64,000 nt of DNA. Source: Heliocidaris erythrogramma (lineage: Eukaryota; Echinodermata; Echinoidea; Camarodonta; Echinometridae). This document shows positions 11,553 to 21,140 of the stretch, in pieces (positions within the stretch are counted from its first letter, which is position 1; each line of letters starts with the position of its first letter). Below the pieces are notes generated by a model. It ran no database searches. It was not told the DNA's origin and saw nothing but the letters and a program-made list of their open reading frames with translations. The position numbers were made by a program, and so were the translations under genes. Location: NCBI GenBank assembly GCA_025617745.1, contig CM046853.1, forward strand, positions 58,117,233-58,181,232, in the 5' to 3' direction.

Positions 11553-12257
11553 AACTGCCTACTAACTATGACATCTCAGATCAAGCATGAATTGTGTAGG
11601 CATATTTTTCTCATGATATTGATGATTAAAATGTTGCGACGTTCTCTGACAATGCGCTACCACATAAATTTGATCAGTGAATCTAAACACGCAAGAAAAG
11701 ATAAATGTCACGTTTGTATTGGCACACCCTACCTCTCAACCAATATTGCCTAATGCCTTTTTAAAAATATCTTTCATTCGTGACAAACAAGAGGTATTGT
11801 CTGCGCTAGTAAAGACAAAAACAAGTTTACTAAAATTCATATGCTTTGAGAACATTGATATTTGTGAAGAATAATATTTTATTTAAAAAACGACAAGAAT
11901 ATGAAAAAATGCGAAATATATCGGCTTTATTTTGCCTAGAATATATTCTTGCCTCTAATTAAGAATATAATATAGAGATATAAAGGGAATACATATGTAT
12001 AGATATATTACAATTCAACGCAGAAAAAAATGATTTTTTTTTTAACGAAATATGAAATGAAGTGAAATACAAATGTGAAAGATGTGAATGCAGATGATTA
12101 CTCATAGCATATCAAATAATGAGAAACGTTCAAGCTTGTTTGTAGAGTATGTATGTGTGTGTGGGGGGGGGGGGGGGGTGTGCGCACGCGCGCGTGGGGT
12201 GTGTGTTTGTGTGTAAATAGCATAGACAAATTATAATAGGTGAATGCATGCGTGCGT
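11553..12257 (+). other. 3' UTR and downstream flank of the transporter gene
   Basis: No AATAAA was found in the first ~600 bases after the stop; only AT-rich variants occur, so the polyadenylation site is not placed. A GT/G-rich low-complexity tract with a long G-run lies at about 12148-12215. Confidence 0.4.
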
Positions 12258-12351
12258 AAGGGTGTCGTAGCCGAGTGGATAAACACTAGACTGGAAATGA
12301 GAGGCTCGTGGGTTCAACCCCCGCTGTGGCACTTATGCCCTTGAGCAAAGT
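12258..12351 (+). repeat. tRNA-Ser-like SINE head (truncated)
   Basis: The sequence reads as a decayed serine tRNA: A-box TAGCCGAGTGG, an anticodon-loop region CTGGAAA (anticodon GGA), B-box GGTTCAACCCC, and acceptor arms GTGTCG and TGGCAC that pair with wobbles. The anticodon stem is poor and the sequence runs on into a SINE-like CTTATGCCCTTGAGCAAAG body, so this is a SINE rather than a working tRNA gene. It abuts the inverted Penelope-like fragment. Confidence 0.7.
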
Positions 12352-12733
12352 ATTGTTCAGCAAATGGAGACCAATCGCTGAATCGCATTTGGCTATCTTT
12401 GGTCTGTTAGCGTGCATTTCAGATTTGCAGGCACGGACGGGCTGCGTGCGCTGATTGGTTGTACGGTTCCGAATAGTCGAGGGGACGTGTTGTTTAATGC
12501 GATCAGTCAACCGCCGAGAAGTACGGCCCACGTACCTGGCATCACACCGGCACTGAAATTGGTAAATAACATTACTCAAGGGGGGGGGGGGGGTAGTACA
12601 TCCTTGCTAGTTGACGGTAGCATCCTGTTTGTAGAAAGCACAATGCGTGTCGAAACCGCGTAATAGCAACGTGACACTGCGTGTTTGATTTGACTGGCGT
12701 ATTTGTCAGATACCTTACCCCTCCAGGGTAGTT
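12352..12733 (-). mobile_element. Inverted fragment of a Penelope-like element (endonuclease region)
   Basis: This stretch is the reverse complement of about 13908-14290, at roughly 95% identity by eye, including the coding part of the GIY-YIG endonuclease and the end of the reverse transcriptase region. A long G-run near 12580 marks a length-variable site. Inverted partial copies near a main copy are a known arrangement of Penelope-like elements. The fragment is broken and non-functional. Confidence 0.88.
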
Positions 12734-12907
12734 ATTCGTTTACGTTTGCTAAACTCGTCCCTGATCGGTAAGCACTATATAGGCACCACTGAGCTCATGA
12801 ATATTCATATCAGAAACCCCTTTTTGAAGACTTTGAAAGATACTAAAAGTTTCAGACTTGTATTTTCTTACTCAGTAACCTTATTTTTAAATCAGCAAAA
12901 GAAAATT

Positions 12908-12990
12908 TCGTAATATAAACCTCTGCCGAGGTTCGAACTCGTGGTCCTTTCACCAAGAGGACTGGATTATCCGATTGCGCCACACAGAAC
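12908..12990 (-). repeat. tRNA-like sequence, probable SINE
   Basis: On the minus strand an A-box-like TGGCGCAATCGG and a B-box GAGTTCGAACCTCG are correctly spaced, with an anticodon stem GTCCT/AGGAC around an over-long loop. The acceptor arms do not pair well, so a functional tRNA is unlikely. Copies of TCATGAATATTCAT at about 12795 and 13040 bracket the segment and could be a target-site duplication, although the word is palindromic. Confidence 0.5.
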
Positions 12991-13133
12991 AGCTGCTCGA
13001 TGCTCTTGCTCGTTTTATTATATCCTACAATTCGTTTTCATGAATATTCATGCCGACTAGTTTTGACGGAATAAACCGTATTATTTCCTAAGATGAGCAA
13101 TTTGACGCGATCCAAATCTGACACCAGATTTAT

Positions 13134-14069
13134 GTGTTCATTGTTCATTCGATGTGTTCATTCGATATCTCTAGCCTATTTACCAACGTGCCACTGAAAG
13201 AAGCTATTGACATCTGTGCTTCTTATCTCTATCATGGTGACTTAGACTCACCACCTGTTCCTGAGCCCGTATTCATTGATCTCATGAACTTTGCCACTCG
13301 CGCGGTTGAGTTTAGTTTCAATGATACGATGTATTCACAGATAGATGGTGTGGCTATGGGATCCCCATTAGGCCCCGCGCTTGCTAACATCTTTGTTGGC
13401 TTTCATGAAATGCGCCTGCTACAGAACGCCACCGATCTTAATATAGTCCCACATGTGTATTGTCGGTATGTTGATGATACGTTTGCAATTTTTGATAACC
13501 GCGCAGCGTGTGAGGTTTTCCTTACACAACTGAACCGGCTCCATCCCGCGCTAAAATTCACATGTGAAATTGAACTGTCCAATGCGCTCCCATTTCTCGA
13601 CGTTCTCGTTGAGAGAAGTGATGGGAAATTCATCACTTCCGTCTACCGCAAGCCCACATTCACCGGGCAATACACGAGATGGGACTCGTACAGTGCAACT
13701 TCATACAAGATTGGGCTCATTAGAAACTTAGTGTGCCGCGCCCATAGGATTTGCTCTGCGTGCAAATTAGCTCCCGAAATCGCGAAAATCAAAACTATCC
13801 TCCTTGACAATGGTTACCCTGAGCATGTTATATCTCGCACCATAACACGGACGCTGGAGGCACAATCCAAATCTGACACCAGATTTGGACCTGCCAAATG
13901 CCCCGTGTATCTCAAACTACCCTGGAGGGGTAAGGTATCTGACAAATACGCCAGTCAGATCAAACACGCAGTGTCACGTTGCTATTACGCGGTTTCGACA
14001 CGCATTGTGTTTTCTACACACAGGATGCTACCGTCAACTAGCAAGGATGTACTACCCACCCCCACTTGA
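13134..14069 (+). pseudogene. Penelope-type reverse transcriptase core
   Basis: Visible motifs in order are FDISSLFTNVPL (motif A), GVAMGSPLGPALANIF (motif B), YVDDTFAIF (catalytic Asp pair), LPFLDVLV and VYRKPTFTGQY. This set is diagnostic of Penelope-like elements rather than LINEs or LTR elements. The N-terminal region expected before motif A is absent. In the family the enzyme copies element RNA into DNA at a nick made by the attached endonuclease. Confidence 0.9.
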
Positions 14070-14452
14070 GTAATGTTATTTACCAATTTCAGTGCCGGTG
14101 CGATGCCAGGTACGTGGGCCGTACTTCTCAGCGGTTGGCTGATCGCATTAAACAACACATTCCCTCGATTATTCGGAACCGTACAACCAATCAGCGCACG
14201 CAGCCCGTCCGTGCCTGCAAATCTGAAATGCACGCTAACAGACCAAAGATAGCCAAATGCGATTCAGCGATTGGTCTCCACTTGCTGAACAATCCAGCTT
14301 GCGCACAAAGCTATGCCGACGATCAATTCTCAATTATGTCCCGGGCCAGAAGCTCAGCGCATTTACGCTTTCTGGAAGCTGCTTATATCCAATCGCAAGA
14401 ACCTCTTCTGTGCAGACAAAAGGAGTTCGTCCAAGCTTTGCGATTGTTCTGA
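14066..14452 (+). pseudogene. GIY-YIG endonuclease domain of the Penelope-like element
   Basis: Begins with a Y.F.C.CDARYVGRTS stretch, the PLE form of the GIY-YIG motif with paired cysteines, followed by a conserved R..QH segment and a His-rich, Arg-rich tail ending about 45 residues after LEAAYI. In intact family members this domain is the C-terminus of the reverse transcriptase polyprotein. It is part of the broken copy described above. Confidence 0.88.
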
Positions 14453-14530
14453 AATTACGGCGTCTAGGTTGCGTCCGGGTTCACCGAGTATAATATAGTT
14501 GATTTCAAGTAATTTGTTTTATACCTGCGT

Positions 14531-14568
14531 GATAACCTGATGAGTGCAGGTCGAAAAGCTTCGTTATC
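14531..14568 (+). ncRNA. Hammerhead ribozyme motif (Penelope-associated)
   Basis: Stem I is GATAAC (14531-14536) with GTTATC (14563-14568), flush with CTGATGA (14537-14543) and with the cleavage-site C at 14562. GAAA is at 14553-14556, and the minimal palindromic stem III is AAGCTT. Stem II (14544-14552) pairs poorly, and ACCTGC just upstream (14523-14528) could instead pair with GCAGGT inside it. Type I hammerheads with minimal stem III are known in Penelope-like elements, and the position 80 bases after the endonuclease stop fits. Activity is uncertain. Confidence 0.65.
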
Positions 14569-14599
14569 ATGTCTCTTTTTCGTGCCATATTGAAATTTT

Positions 14600-15522
14600 G
14601 CAGTACCAAGAAATTATTTATATATGTGTGTGTGTGCGTGTATATGAGGGACTTATGGGGTAATCTTGATAAATATTTGAGGAGGTTCATCTTGGGTGGT
14701 TTTCTGTAACTAATGTTGGCTATTAAATGGCTTTCATGTAAAGGGAGGTCATATTTATGGTTACATGTTTTTTGTTTTTTTATATTTGTGTTTATGGTTA
14801 CATGTTTCCTGAACTTTCATATTCCGAAGGTTCGTTACTCCAACGTTTCTTATTTCGTTTACATTCGAAGTTTCGCTATGACTTAGGTTCGTAATTCCGA
14901 AATTTGGGCTTTTCTCCAATGATTTATTCGTTCACAACGTGTTTTACATTGTAAAATTGGAAGGTACAGGTATATTCCTGAAATACGACTTTTGTGTGAT
15001 ATGTGTATAAGTTTGTACCTTTTCTTTCCTTTAGAACACATTTCTGAAATTAATTTAATTTGAATGCCATTAATAAAGAGCATATCTTATATATACAGTG
15101 TATATATATATTATATTGTCAACTTTTTCTGAGCAGAGCTTCACATGCACATTTCACTTTGTTCATTACCCTCAGGAAGATCCGTGAGGATCAGAAATTC
15201 GGTTAATAAAAAAAGTTGGAATTCAATGCATTACCAATGTCTTCTCTGGAATTCATTCATTGTATCTCAATATATATTATCTGTATACATATACGTGTAT
15301 CAATATCTGAATGAAAGCAATAAAATACTTTTGAAGAGTGCAAGAACTTTAAAGAAAATGTATTAGGAAAAACTGTATTATGTTTGTATCAAATATGATT
15401 GAGGGACATCGTATAGTGAGAGAAAAGGTAGCAAAATGGAGAGAGAGAGAGGGGGGGTGGTGTGTGTGTGTGTGTGCGCGCGCGCGCACGGGCTTTTTTA
15501 AAGTATACCTCACTGCCAAATA
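14600..15522. other. Non-coding stretch with low-complexity tracts
   Basis: AT-rich sequence with short (TG)n and (TA)n tracts and a GA/GT/GC low-complexity tract at about 15441-15490. No gene or element boundary was recognised. Confidence 0.4.
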
Positions 15523-15690
15523 CAGTGGAACCTCATAACAAACTCCTTGGGACTAAGGAAATTACCTCTTTATATCGAAACTTTTAAATCAGGGCTAAAA
15601 AAAACAATAGAATACAAAGAAGTGGGACTGGCAAAATTACCTTGTTATATTGAGTTTATTATAAGTGTTCTTTATCACTAGGTTCCACTG
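15523..15690. mobile_element. pogo/Tigger-like MITE
   Basis: The 168-bp element begins CAGTGGAACCT and ends AGGTTCCACTG, with a TA dinucleotide on each side (15521-15522 and 15691-15692). CAGTGGAACC-type termini with TA target duplication are typical of pogo-like Tc1/mariner elements. It has no coding capacity. Confidence 0.85.
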
Positions 15691-15925
15691 TATACAAAAT
15701 TAATATACAGTATATTATATAGAATTCAACGAAGTCGAAAATATGGCTCAACTGTATGTGTTGATACCTGAATCGCACAGTACAATATTTAAGTGTTATA
15801 TATACCCAGCACAAAAGTTAGGAAACTCCACTTTGATCGATTATATTTCTTTAAAATGAGAACAATATAGGTCGTATTGAGTATCATTTTAAAACTTGGA
15901 TAATTCCCTATCAAATGATAACATA

Positions 15926-16366
15926 CTAGGTGTTACAAAAAACATTTCCCACTTTTGATCATTAATAGTTCGAAAACTATATCAGATAACACTGTCATTG
16001 ATATGAGTAATAGCTGAATAGTGTACAATTTAGTTGGAGGTGATTTGAATATGAAAGCATAAATAAGTTTCATTAAATCCATGATTAATTTTAAAGTTAG
16101 GTTCCAGATTTTGGTCGAATTTTAACCCTCTGTACAAAACCAATGATGTGTATGTGAGTGTGTGCTTACAATGACCCTGAACAATGGACATGAATACCAC
16201 CTTTTCAGAGCTCTGTTGACCAGGCTTCTGGTCTCTTGCTCCAAGGCACATGAATGCTTTATTAATAATTCATGATGGATTGCCCTGGGCACTGCTAGTC
16301 TGAATTCATGGTAAAGGGTAAAATGCATGCACATGAAAAAAGTAAGCACATGTTTCCATGTGTTTG

Positions 16367-16398
<32 letters not shown>

Positions 16399-17101
16399 CC
16401 ATCATCATCACTATCATCATCACCATCAATATTATCAATGTCGTCGTTATCATCATTATCATCATCATCATCACTGTCACTATCATGATCATCATTATTA
16501 GCAGCAGCAGCATTATCATCACCATCATAATAATCATCATCATCATCATCATCATCATTGTTATCATCATAATCGTTATCATCATCATAACCATGACTAT
16601 CATTGTCATCATTATCATCATCATCATCATCATCAAGGACAACATCAATATTCCTATCATTTGAATGACTTAAATCAATTCGCATTACTTTGATTGCTTC
16701 AAAACCATTAAAATGACATCTCAATGAAATGACTTTACACAGTTAATGCCAGAGGATGATTAAAGACTAGCTGTGATAGTGGAATTCCTCATGAATAAAT
16801 AATAAAGCATTCAAACCCTGTCCAGGACCATTGTCTGGGTGTTAACCACACACTCCCATACACACCAATTGACCCCTGTGCAAAGTTAAAGTTTTGTACA
16901 GAGGGTTGAAAATAGAGCAAAATCTTAACCCTAACTTAAAAATTGAATTTAATGAAACTGATTTATGCTTTCATTTTTAAATTGCCTCCACCAAAATTGT
17001 ACATTATTCAGCTATTTCTCATATCAATGTCAGTGTTATCTGATATATAGTTTTTGAACTATTGAGGATCAAAAGTGGGAAATGTTTTTTGTAACACCTA
17101 G
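15926..17101. mobile_element. 1.18-kb palindromic TIR element with a triplet-repeat loop
   Basis: The termini CTAGGTGTTAC and GTAACACCTAG are flanked by TA (15924-15925, 17102-17103). The arms match closely for ~215 bases (15926-16140 against 16889-17101), and weaker inverted similarity continues inward to about 16300 and 16740. Nearly the whole element is therefore a hairpin whose loop is the CAT/ATC microsatellite. TA flanks suggest a Tc1/mariner relative mobilised in trans. The poly-Asp and poly-Ile open frames inside are microsatellite artefacts. Confidence 0.85.
16368..16640 (+). repeat. (CAT)n/(ATC)n microsatellite
   Basis: About 270 bases of imperfect CAT-type triplets with GTT, CAC and GCAGCAGCAG interruptions. 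It forms the loop of the surrounding palindromic element. Confidence 0.95.
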
Positions 17102-17201
17102 TACATGTACTTGATATGATTTGCCGAATGGGACTTGTGCGGGCGGCGTAAATGAGGGGAAGGGTCAAAAGTGAAATGTTCCAAAATGAGCATACAATAA
17201 T

Positions 17202-17624
17202 AGGGAGCTTACGAAACGGGACGGGAGATTAACAGGACGGGAGAATCTTGTTTTCAAATCATTACGTAAAAGTGGACGGCAACGCACTGCACAGTGTTCA
17301 CGCCCTTAATCGTCAGTTATACAACAACAATACGGCTTCCCGTCCCCTCTGTAGACCGGACGTTATTTCGCAAGAGAACCGTCCTGAAATTAAACAGGAC
17401 GGAGAGATATTCGAACTGGCGCAGGCGCACACCGATTTTTCGCCCGTCTTCAAAGGCTCCCGTCCTGAAATCGTAAGCTCGTTATTGTGGGCGTGAACAC
17501 TGCAATGCGTCGCCGTCTACTTTTTCCTAACTTGATAGAAAAACAGACAGGAGAGTGCGAGGACAGTCACGGTGGTTAACTCTCCCCGTCTTGTTGCTCT
17601 CCCGTCCCGTTTCGTAAGCTCCCT
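17202..17624. mobile_element. Hairpin-type MITE with long TIRs
   Basis: The first 26 bases (AGGGAGCTTACGAAACGGGA and onward) are the exact reverse complement of the last 26. A second block around GTGTTCACGCCC (17296-17311) pairs with GGGCGTGAACAC (17489-17500), so most of the element folds on itself. It is GC-richer than its surroundings and repeats CCGTCCTG-type words. TA lies at each border. The open frames at 17248-17496 are not supported as genes. Confidence 0.88.
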
Positions 17625-18123
17625 AATGACTAGTTCGGGACAGGCTCCCAGATTACTAGCGTCTCGTCTTACACGTTAGTAAACGGGCCTTATATGCCTA
17701 ATATTGTCAGGTTGGACAAACATTTTGGCCTACCCAACCTAGGCACATTAAATGTATGCAATCTGCATTCTGACTATTGAAATACCACGAATTGTAACAG
17801 GTGGATATGATAGTTCATTACTCGGAGTTTGATAAAGAGGTGAGCATTAAATGTGAATGAATTACGAAAATGGCCTATTTGGTAATGTTTAGTTTTGGTA
17901 CTCCCATCAAAAACTTTTCCTCAGATTTCTTGGATTTTGTTGATAAATAGCAAGATACTAGCAATACTAAGCTGATGTGAAGACTTCACCTCCCAAAGTA
18001 AAATATTTTACAACAGAGAGGTAAAAATTAATTCATATACCGGGCCAGGGATATAAACTAACAAAGACAGCGTGCACTGTACACTATAACGTCACGCGAA
18101 CCCCCGAGACTTGCATGGGGTGG

Positions 18124-18156
18124 CTGATGACGGACAGTCAACCTGTCCGAAACGTC
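18124..18156 (+). ncRNA. Hammerhead-like core
   Basis: CTGATGA (18124-18130) is followed by a perfect hairpin CGGACAG / CTGTCCG with loop TCAAC (18131-18149), then GAAACGTC (18149-18156), giving a palindromic ACGT stem III and a GTC cleavage triplet. The conserved order is that of the hammerheads in Penelope-like elements. One extra base sits at the stem II junction and no matching stem I is visible, so self-cleavage is doubtful. No reverse transcriptase lies nearby, so this may be an isolated element end. Confidence 0.55.
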
Positions 18157-18197
18157 GAGTCTTCTCCACTCTCAGCCTTCTCATCTGGTTTATGTAC

Positions 18198-18233
18198 AGT
18201 CCTTTTCAGGACTTCACACTTGTTCAAGAAAGA
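18198..18233 (+). promoter_or_regulatory. Histone-type mRNA 3'-end signal: stem-loop plus downstream element
   Basis: AGTCCT (18198-18203), loop TTTC, AGGACT (18208-18213) make a 6-bp stem with a 4-base loop, the geometry of replication-dependent histone mRNA ends. Eleven bases later comes CAAGAAAGA (18225-18233), the purine-rich element that pairs with U7 snRNA in sea urchin histone pre-mRNA. No histone reading frame is present nearby. It lies 42 bases after the hammerhead-like core and may belong to that mobile element. Confidence 0.7.
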
Positions 18234-18313
18234 TTAATTTTACATTGTCTTACTTTCTCGCCTTTCCATTTCTTCTCCTCTCAACTTTCTCCATTTTCAT
18301 CTTCTTACTCAAC

Positions 18314-18329
18314 AGTCCTTTTCAGGACT
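18314..18329 (+). promoter_or_regulatory. Second histone-type stem-loop
   Basis: The same 16-base stem-loop (AGTCCT, TTTC, AGGACT) as at 18198, preceded by CAAC and followed by AACCACA, flanks also seen around histone stem-loops. No CAAGAAAGA element follows this copy. Confidence 0.65.
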
Positions 18330-18410
18330 AACCACATGGTGAACCGTAAGCCTCCTCAACGTTATCAGTACCACCATGCAGCCCTCTACCTTCAAAGATC
18401 ATAAGACCCA

Positions 18411-20432
18411 TGTCGTGTTCACTTTAGAGAAAATAATTAAATTAAATTTTATGACCCAATGTTTATTTTTTTTATTTAAAAGAAATACATATACTATAAT
18501 TTACCTCAAAGCATAGTGTGAAAAGGGAAAATTATAGGGAAAATACATACAAGATAAATTGTCGTTCATACATGTCATATGGGTCTGTAGATACAGACTG
18601 TTCCGTCTCCGACGCTGCTTCTATAGTTGGCGAATGTGAGGACAAAATTAATGATATTAATTTCATTTACTTGTTAGGGGGGTCAAGAAGCCATATAAAC
18701 ATATTGTCCGTCGGTACACTATAACAGTTATTACAAACTATTTGATAAAGGAATGTGCTTTTAGATTAGGAAGTAGATTTTCTCTAAATTTACATTTTTC
18801 ATTTTTCGCAGGCCATGGACTAACTAAAAGCTGGCTTGTGATGGCATCCTATAAGATATTACAGGTTTGGAGAACTGACCATTCACTTGCTGGGGAAGTT
18901 GTCGCTGATCTTGGCAAAGACGGCTTTGTGAAACAGCGGAAATTTTGAGCAACAGCATCGAAATGTCGCTGATGTTGTCGTTATGACGGTTTGATGAAAC
19001 GACCCCCAGCATGGCAGCCACATAGCCCAGATACTTATCAAGCTCCCAACAGATTCATTACTTTCTTATTTCTTGTCGGATTTTGCTCAAACTTTCACTA
19101 ATCTGTTTTCTCTCATTTTTCGGTTTATATTGAAATAAACTGAATTCCAGGGTGGACTTCCCATTTCAATGACTACGCTGTCGCATATACAAAGGTTTCC
19201 TGGTCTATGTCCTACATCGGGAAAATACAAGTATATGGAGGGAGAAAACTTAACTAAAATGATTGCAAGATCAGTAGAGCGCCATCTACAACTTGTCGAT
19301 ATGACCAAAACGGCCATCCAAAATGGCCTAATCTTGCTGTTAGAAAGCATTCCACAACTATATTAATTAATCATAACGACGGATGACCTTCTCTCATTCT
19401 CTCCCATCCTTACTATAACTTACCCATCTTCCTTTTCTTCTTCTTCTGTCGTCATCTTTTCGCCTTTTTCATCTTTTTTCGTCTTTTACTATTATTCTGT
19501 TTCTTGTCACTCATTTCATATTCTTTTCTTTTGTTCTCCTTTGTCATCACCATCATCATTAATTTGCTCCGTTTCTAAGTCATCAATACTAATAATTTAG
19601 ATACAAGTTTGAATTTAAACCTGGCCGAACGAATGTCCTCCGAATAAGTCTCTGGTGAGAGTACAATAAGTGATCCTTGAAACGGAAGTGCGTCAAAGAC
19701 AAAATTGAAAATTGATATTACGTTCTGTACTTTGCCCCGACGATGGAAACTATGAGTATCTAAGGTTTGTCTCTGTCATTACCCCCAAGAAAGGCAATAC
19801 TTGCCTAGCGAAAGCTACTTCTTCATAATTAGGGTAATCATATATTGTCATTGCCTCGATTCGATGATTGCTCGGCTAACTTCATTATGTCAATAGGATT
19901 ATGCTCCGTAGAAAGTAATCAATCATCTTCTATTATTATCGACTCTTACTCTATCGTATGAGGTGCTGAAAATAGCACTCAGCATCGATTCTTTTAAAAT
20001 TACATCAAATCAATAATCATATACATTCTGATCCTTTTTCTTGGTCTCAGATCAGCAATGTTATTTTTTTAACTAGGTTTTCATTTTTCGATCATTTTAG
20101 GTTATTTTCACATGATTAGTTCTTTTGAAATAAAACTTCCCAAGAGCTTTGTATGTTACATTCCCAATTGCAAGGACTGAAAAGAAAATAATTCAATATT
20201 TCGTATTATCAAGAATTCTCTCTTTCTATCCAATTACATGTGAATCGTGTATGATCTGAGCTCTTGCTAGTATTTGTGGGACATGACTTCTAATTGAATA
20301 AATTAATCAAGCGATTGAGCGATTTTGCATGAAAAGTATTTAAAGATGTCATTACACGATGCAATACACTTAACCCTTTCATGACAGGAATTATGTAAGG
20401 GCTAATGTGATCACATTTTGTTCTTCAAATTG

Positions 20433-20463
<31 letters not shown>

Positions 20464-20759
20464 TTTTTTTAGCGCTACCAGTGGTTCTTATTACGATGTT
20501 ATGTCTTTGAAAATAATATACATGGTGAGGAACTTTGACGAGAAGTTGAAAAAATTGCCAATTTCTATTTAAAAAAAAAAAAGATTTAGAACCTCTAAAT
20601 ATGTTGCCAATTTAAGGATTTAAAGCTTATTCTTCTTTTAAAAATTCCAGGCGTCAAACGCAATATGGTCATGCAACAAAAATGGACACATTGTGTGCAG
20701 ACATTTTTGCTCTTACTACTCATCCATCTGGTATATATTTTAGAGCTCTGAATCAAAAG
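18411..20759. other. Non-coding stretch
   Basis: No gene was recognised. A ~45-base word around 19005-19050 (GCAGCCACATAGCCCAGATACTT region) recurs in diverged form at about 48545-48590, so it is a fragment of a dispersed repeat. A (TA)n tract lies at about 20443-20462. Confidence 0.45.
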
Positions 20760-20814
20760 TTAATGAGCCACACCACAAAATGTGGTCAATTGTCTCCAAA
20801 GGGTTAATGGAAAA

Positions 20815-21090
20815 GTTTGATAAGTAAGAAGGAAATAGAAAGAACTTGATATGAGGAGGGAGAGAAATACGAAAGAAAAGGGAAAGGTATGAAGACAGTG
20901 AAAATTAGGAAGGGGGTGTAGGGTAGGAGAAAGAGAGGAAGAGCGAAGGAAAGAGACAGAGGAAGAGAGAAAGAGAGAGAGAGAGAACGAAATAAGGAAA
21001 AGCAAAAGGGGCAGACAGAGAGAGTGAGAGATAAATAAATTTGGCAGAGAGACACTGAGGGAGCACGGTGTATAGAGCGAAAGGTGATAG
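20815..21090 (+). repeat. Polypurine (GA-rich) tract
   Basis: A long G/A-biased stretch with AGAGAG and AAGAGG units. The Ser/Leu/Phe-rich minus-strand frames across it reflect the polypyrimidine complement rather than genes. Confidence 0.85.
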
Positions 21091-21140
21091 AGAAAAGGTT
21101 TGAATACTAAACAATGAGTAAACTTAGAATGCACTCGCAT

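Larger units (their letters stand above)
13109..14600 (+). mobile_element. Penelope-like retroelement, 5'-truncated and broken
   Basis: Contains the palm core of a Penelope-type reverse transcriptase, a GIY-YIG endonuclease and a downstream hammerhead-ribozyme motif, in the order known for this class. The part upstream of reverse transcriptase motif A is missing, and there is at least one frame break, so the copy is a fossil. Near its left edge a 21-base word (TCCAAATCTGACACC and onward) also occurs inside the element at about 13866, suggesting a template-switch junction. Confidence 0.88.

Noticed and set aside
12258-12330. A working tRNA-Ser gene
   Set aside because: The anticodon stem is poor, there are wobble-rich acceptor arms and it continues into a SINE-like body.
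12409-12663. Plus-strand 83-codon frame and its near copy on the minus strand at 13985-14233
   Set aside because: Both are antisense shadows of the Penelope-like endonuclease region.
12795-13053. TCATGAATATTCAT at both sides of the tRNA-like segment as a certain target-site duplication
   Set aside because: The word is palindromic and a similar one occurs at about 24507, so it is only suggestive.
16122-16724. 200-codon minus-strand frame with a poly-Asp tract
   Set aside because: The Asp run is the CAT/ATC microsatellite read in one frame, and similar poly-Met and poly-Ile frames exist in the others.
20760-21140. Ser/Leu/Phe-rich minus-strand frames that look like membrane segments
   Set aside because: They are the complement of a polypurine tract; all three frames look alike.
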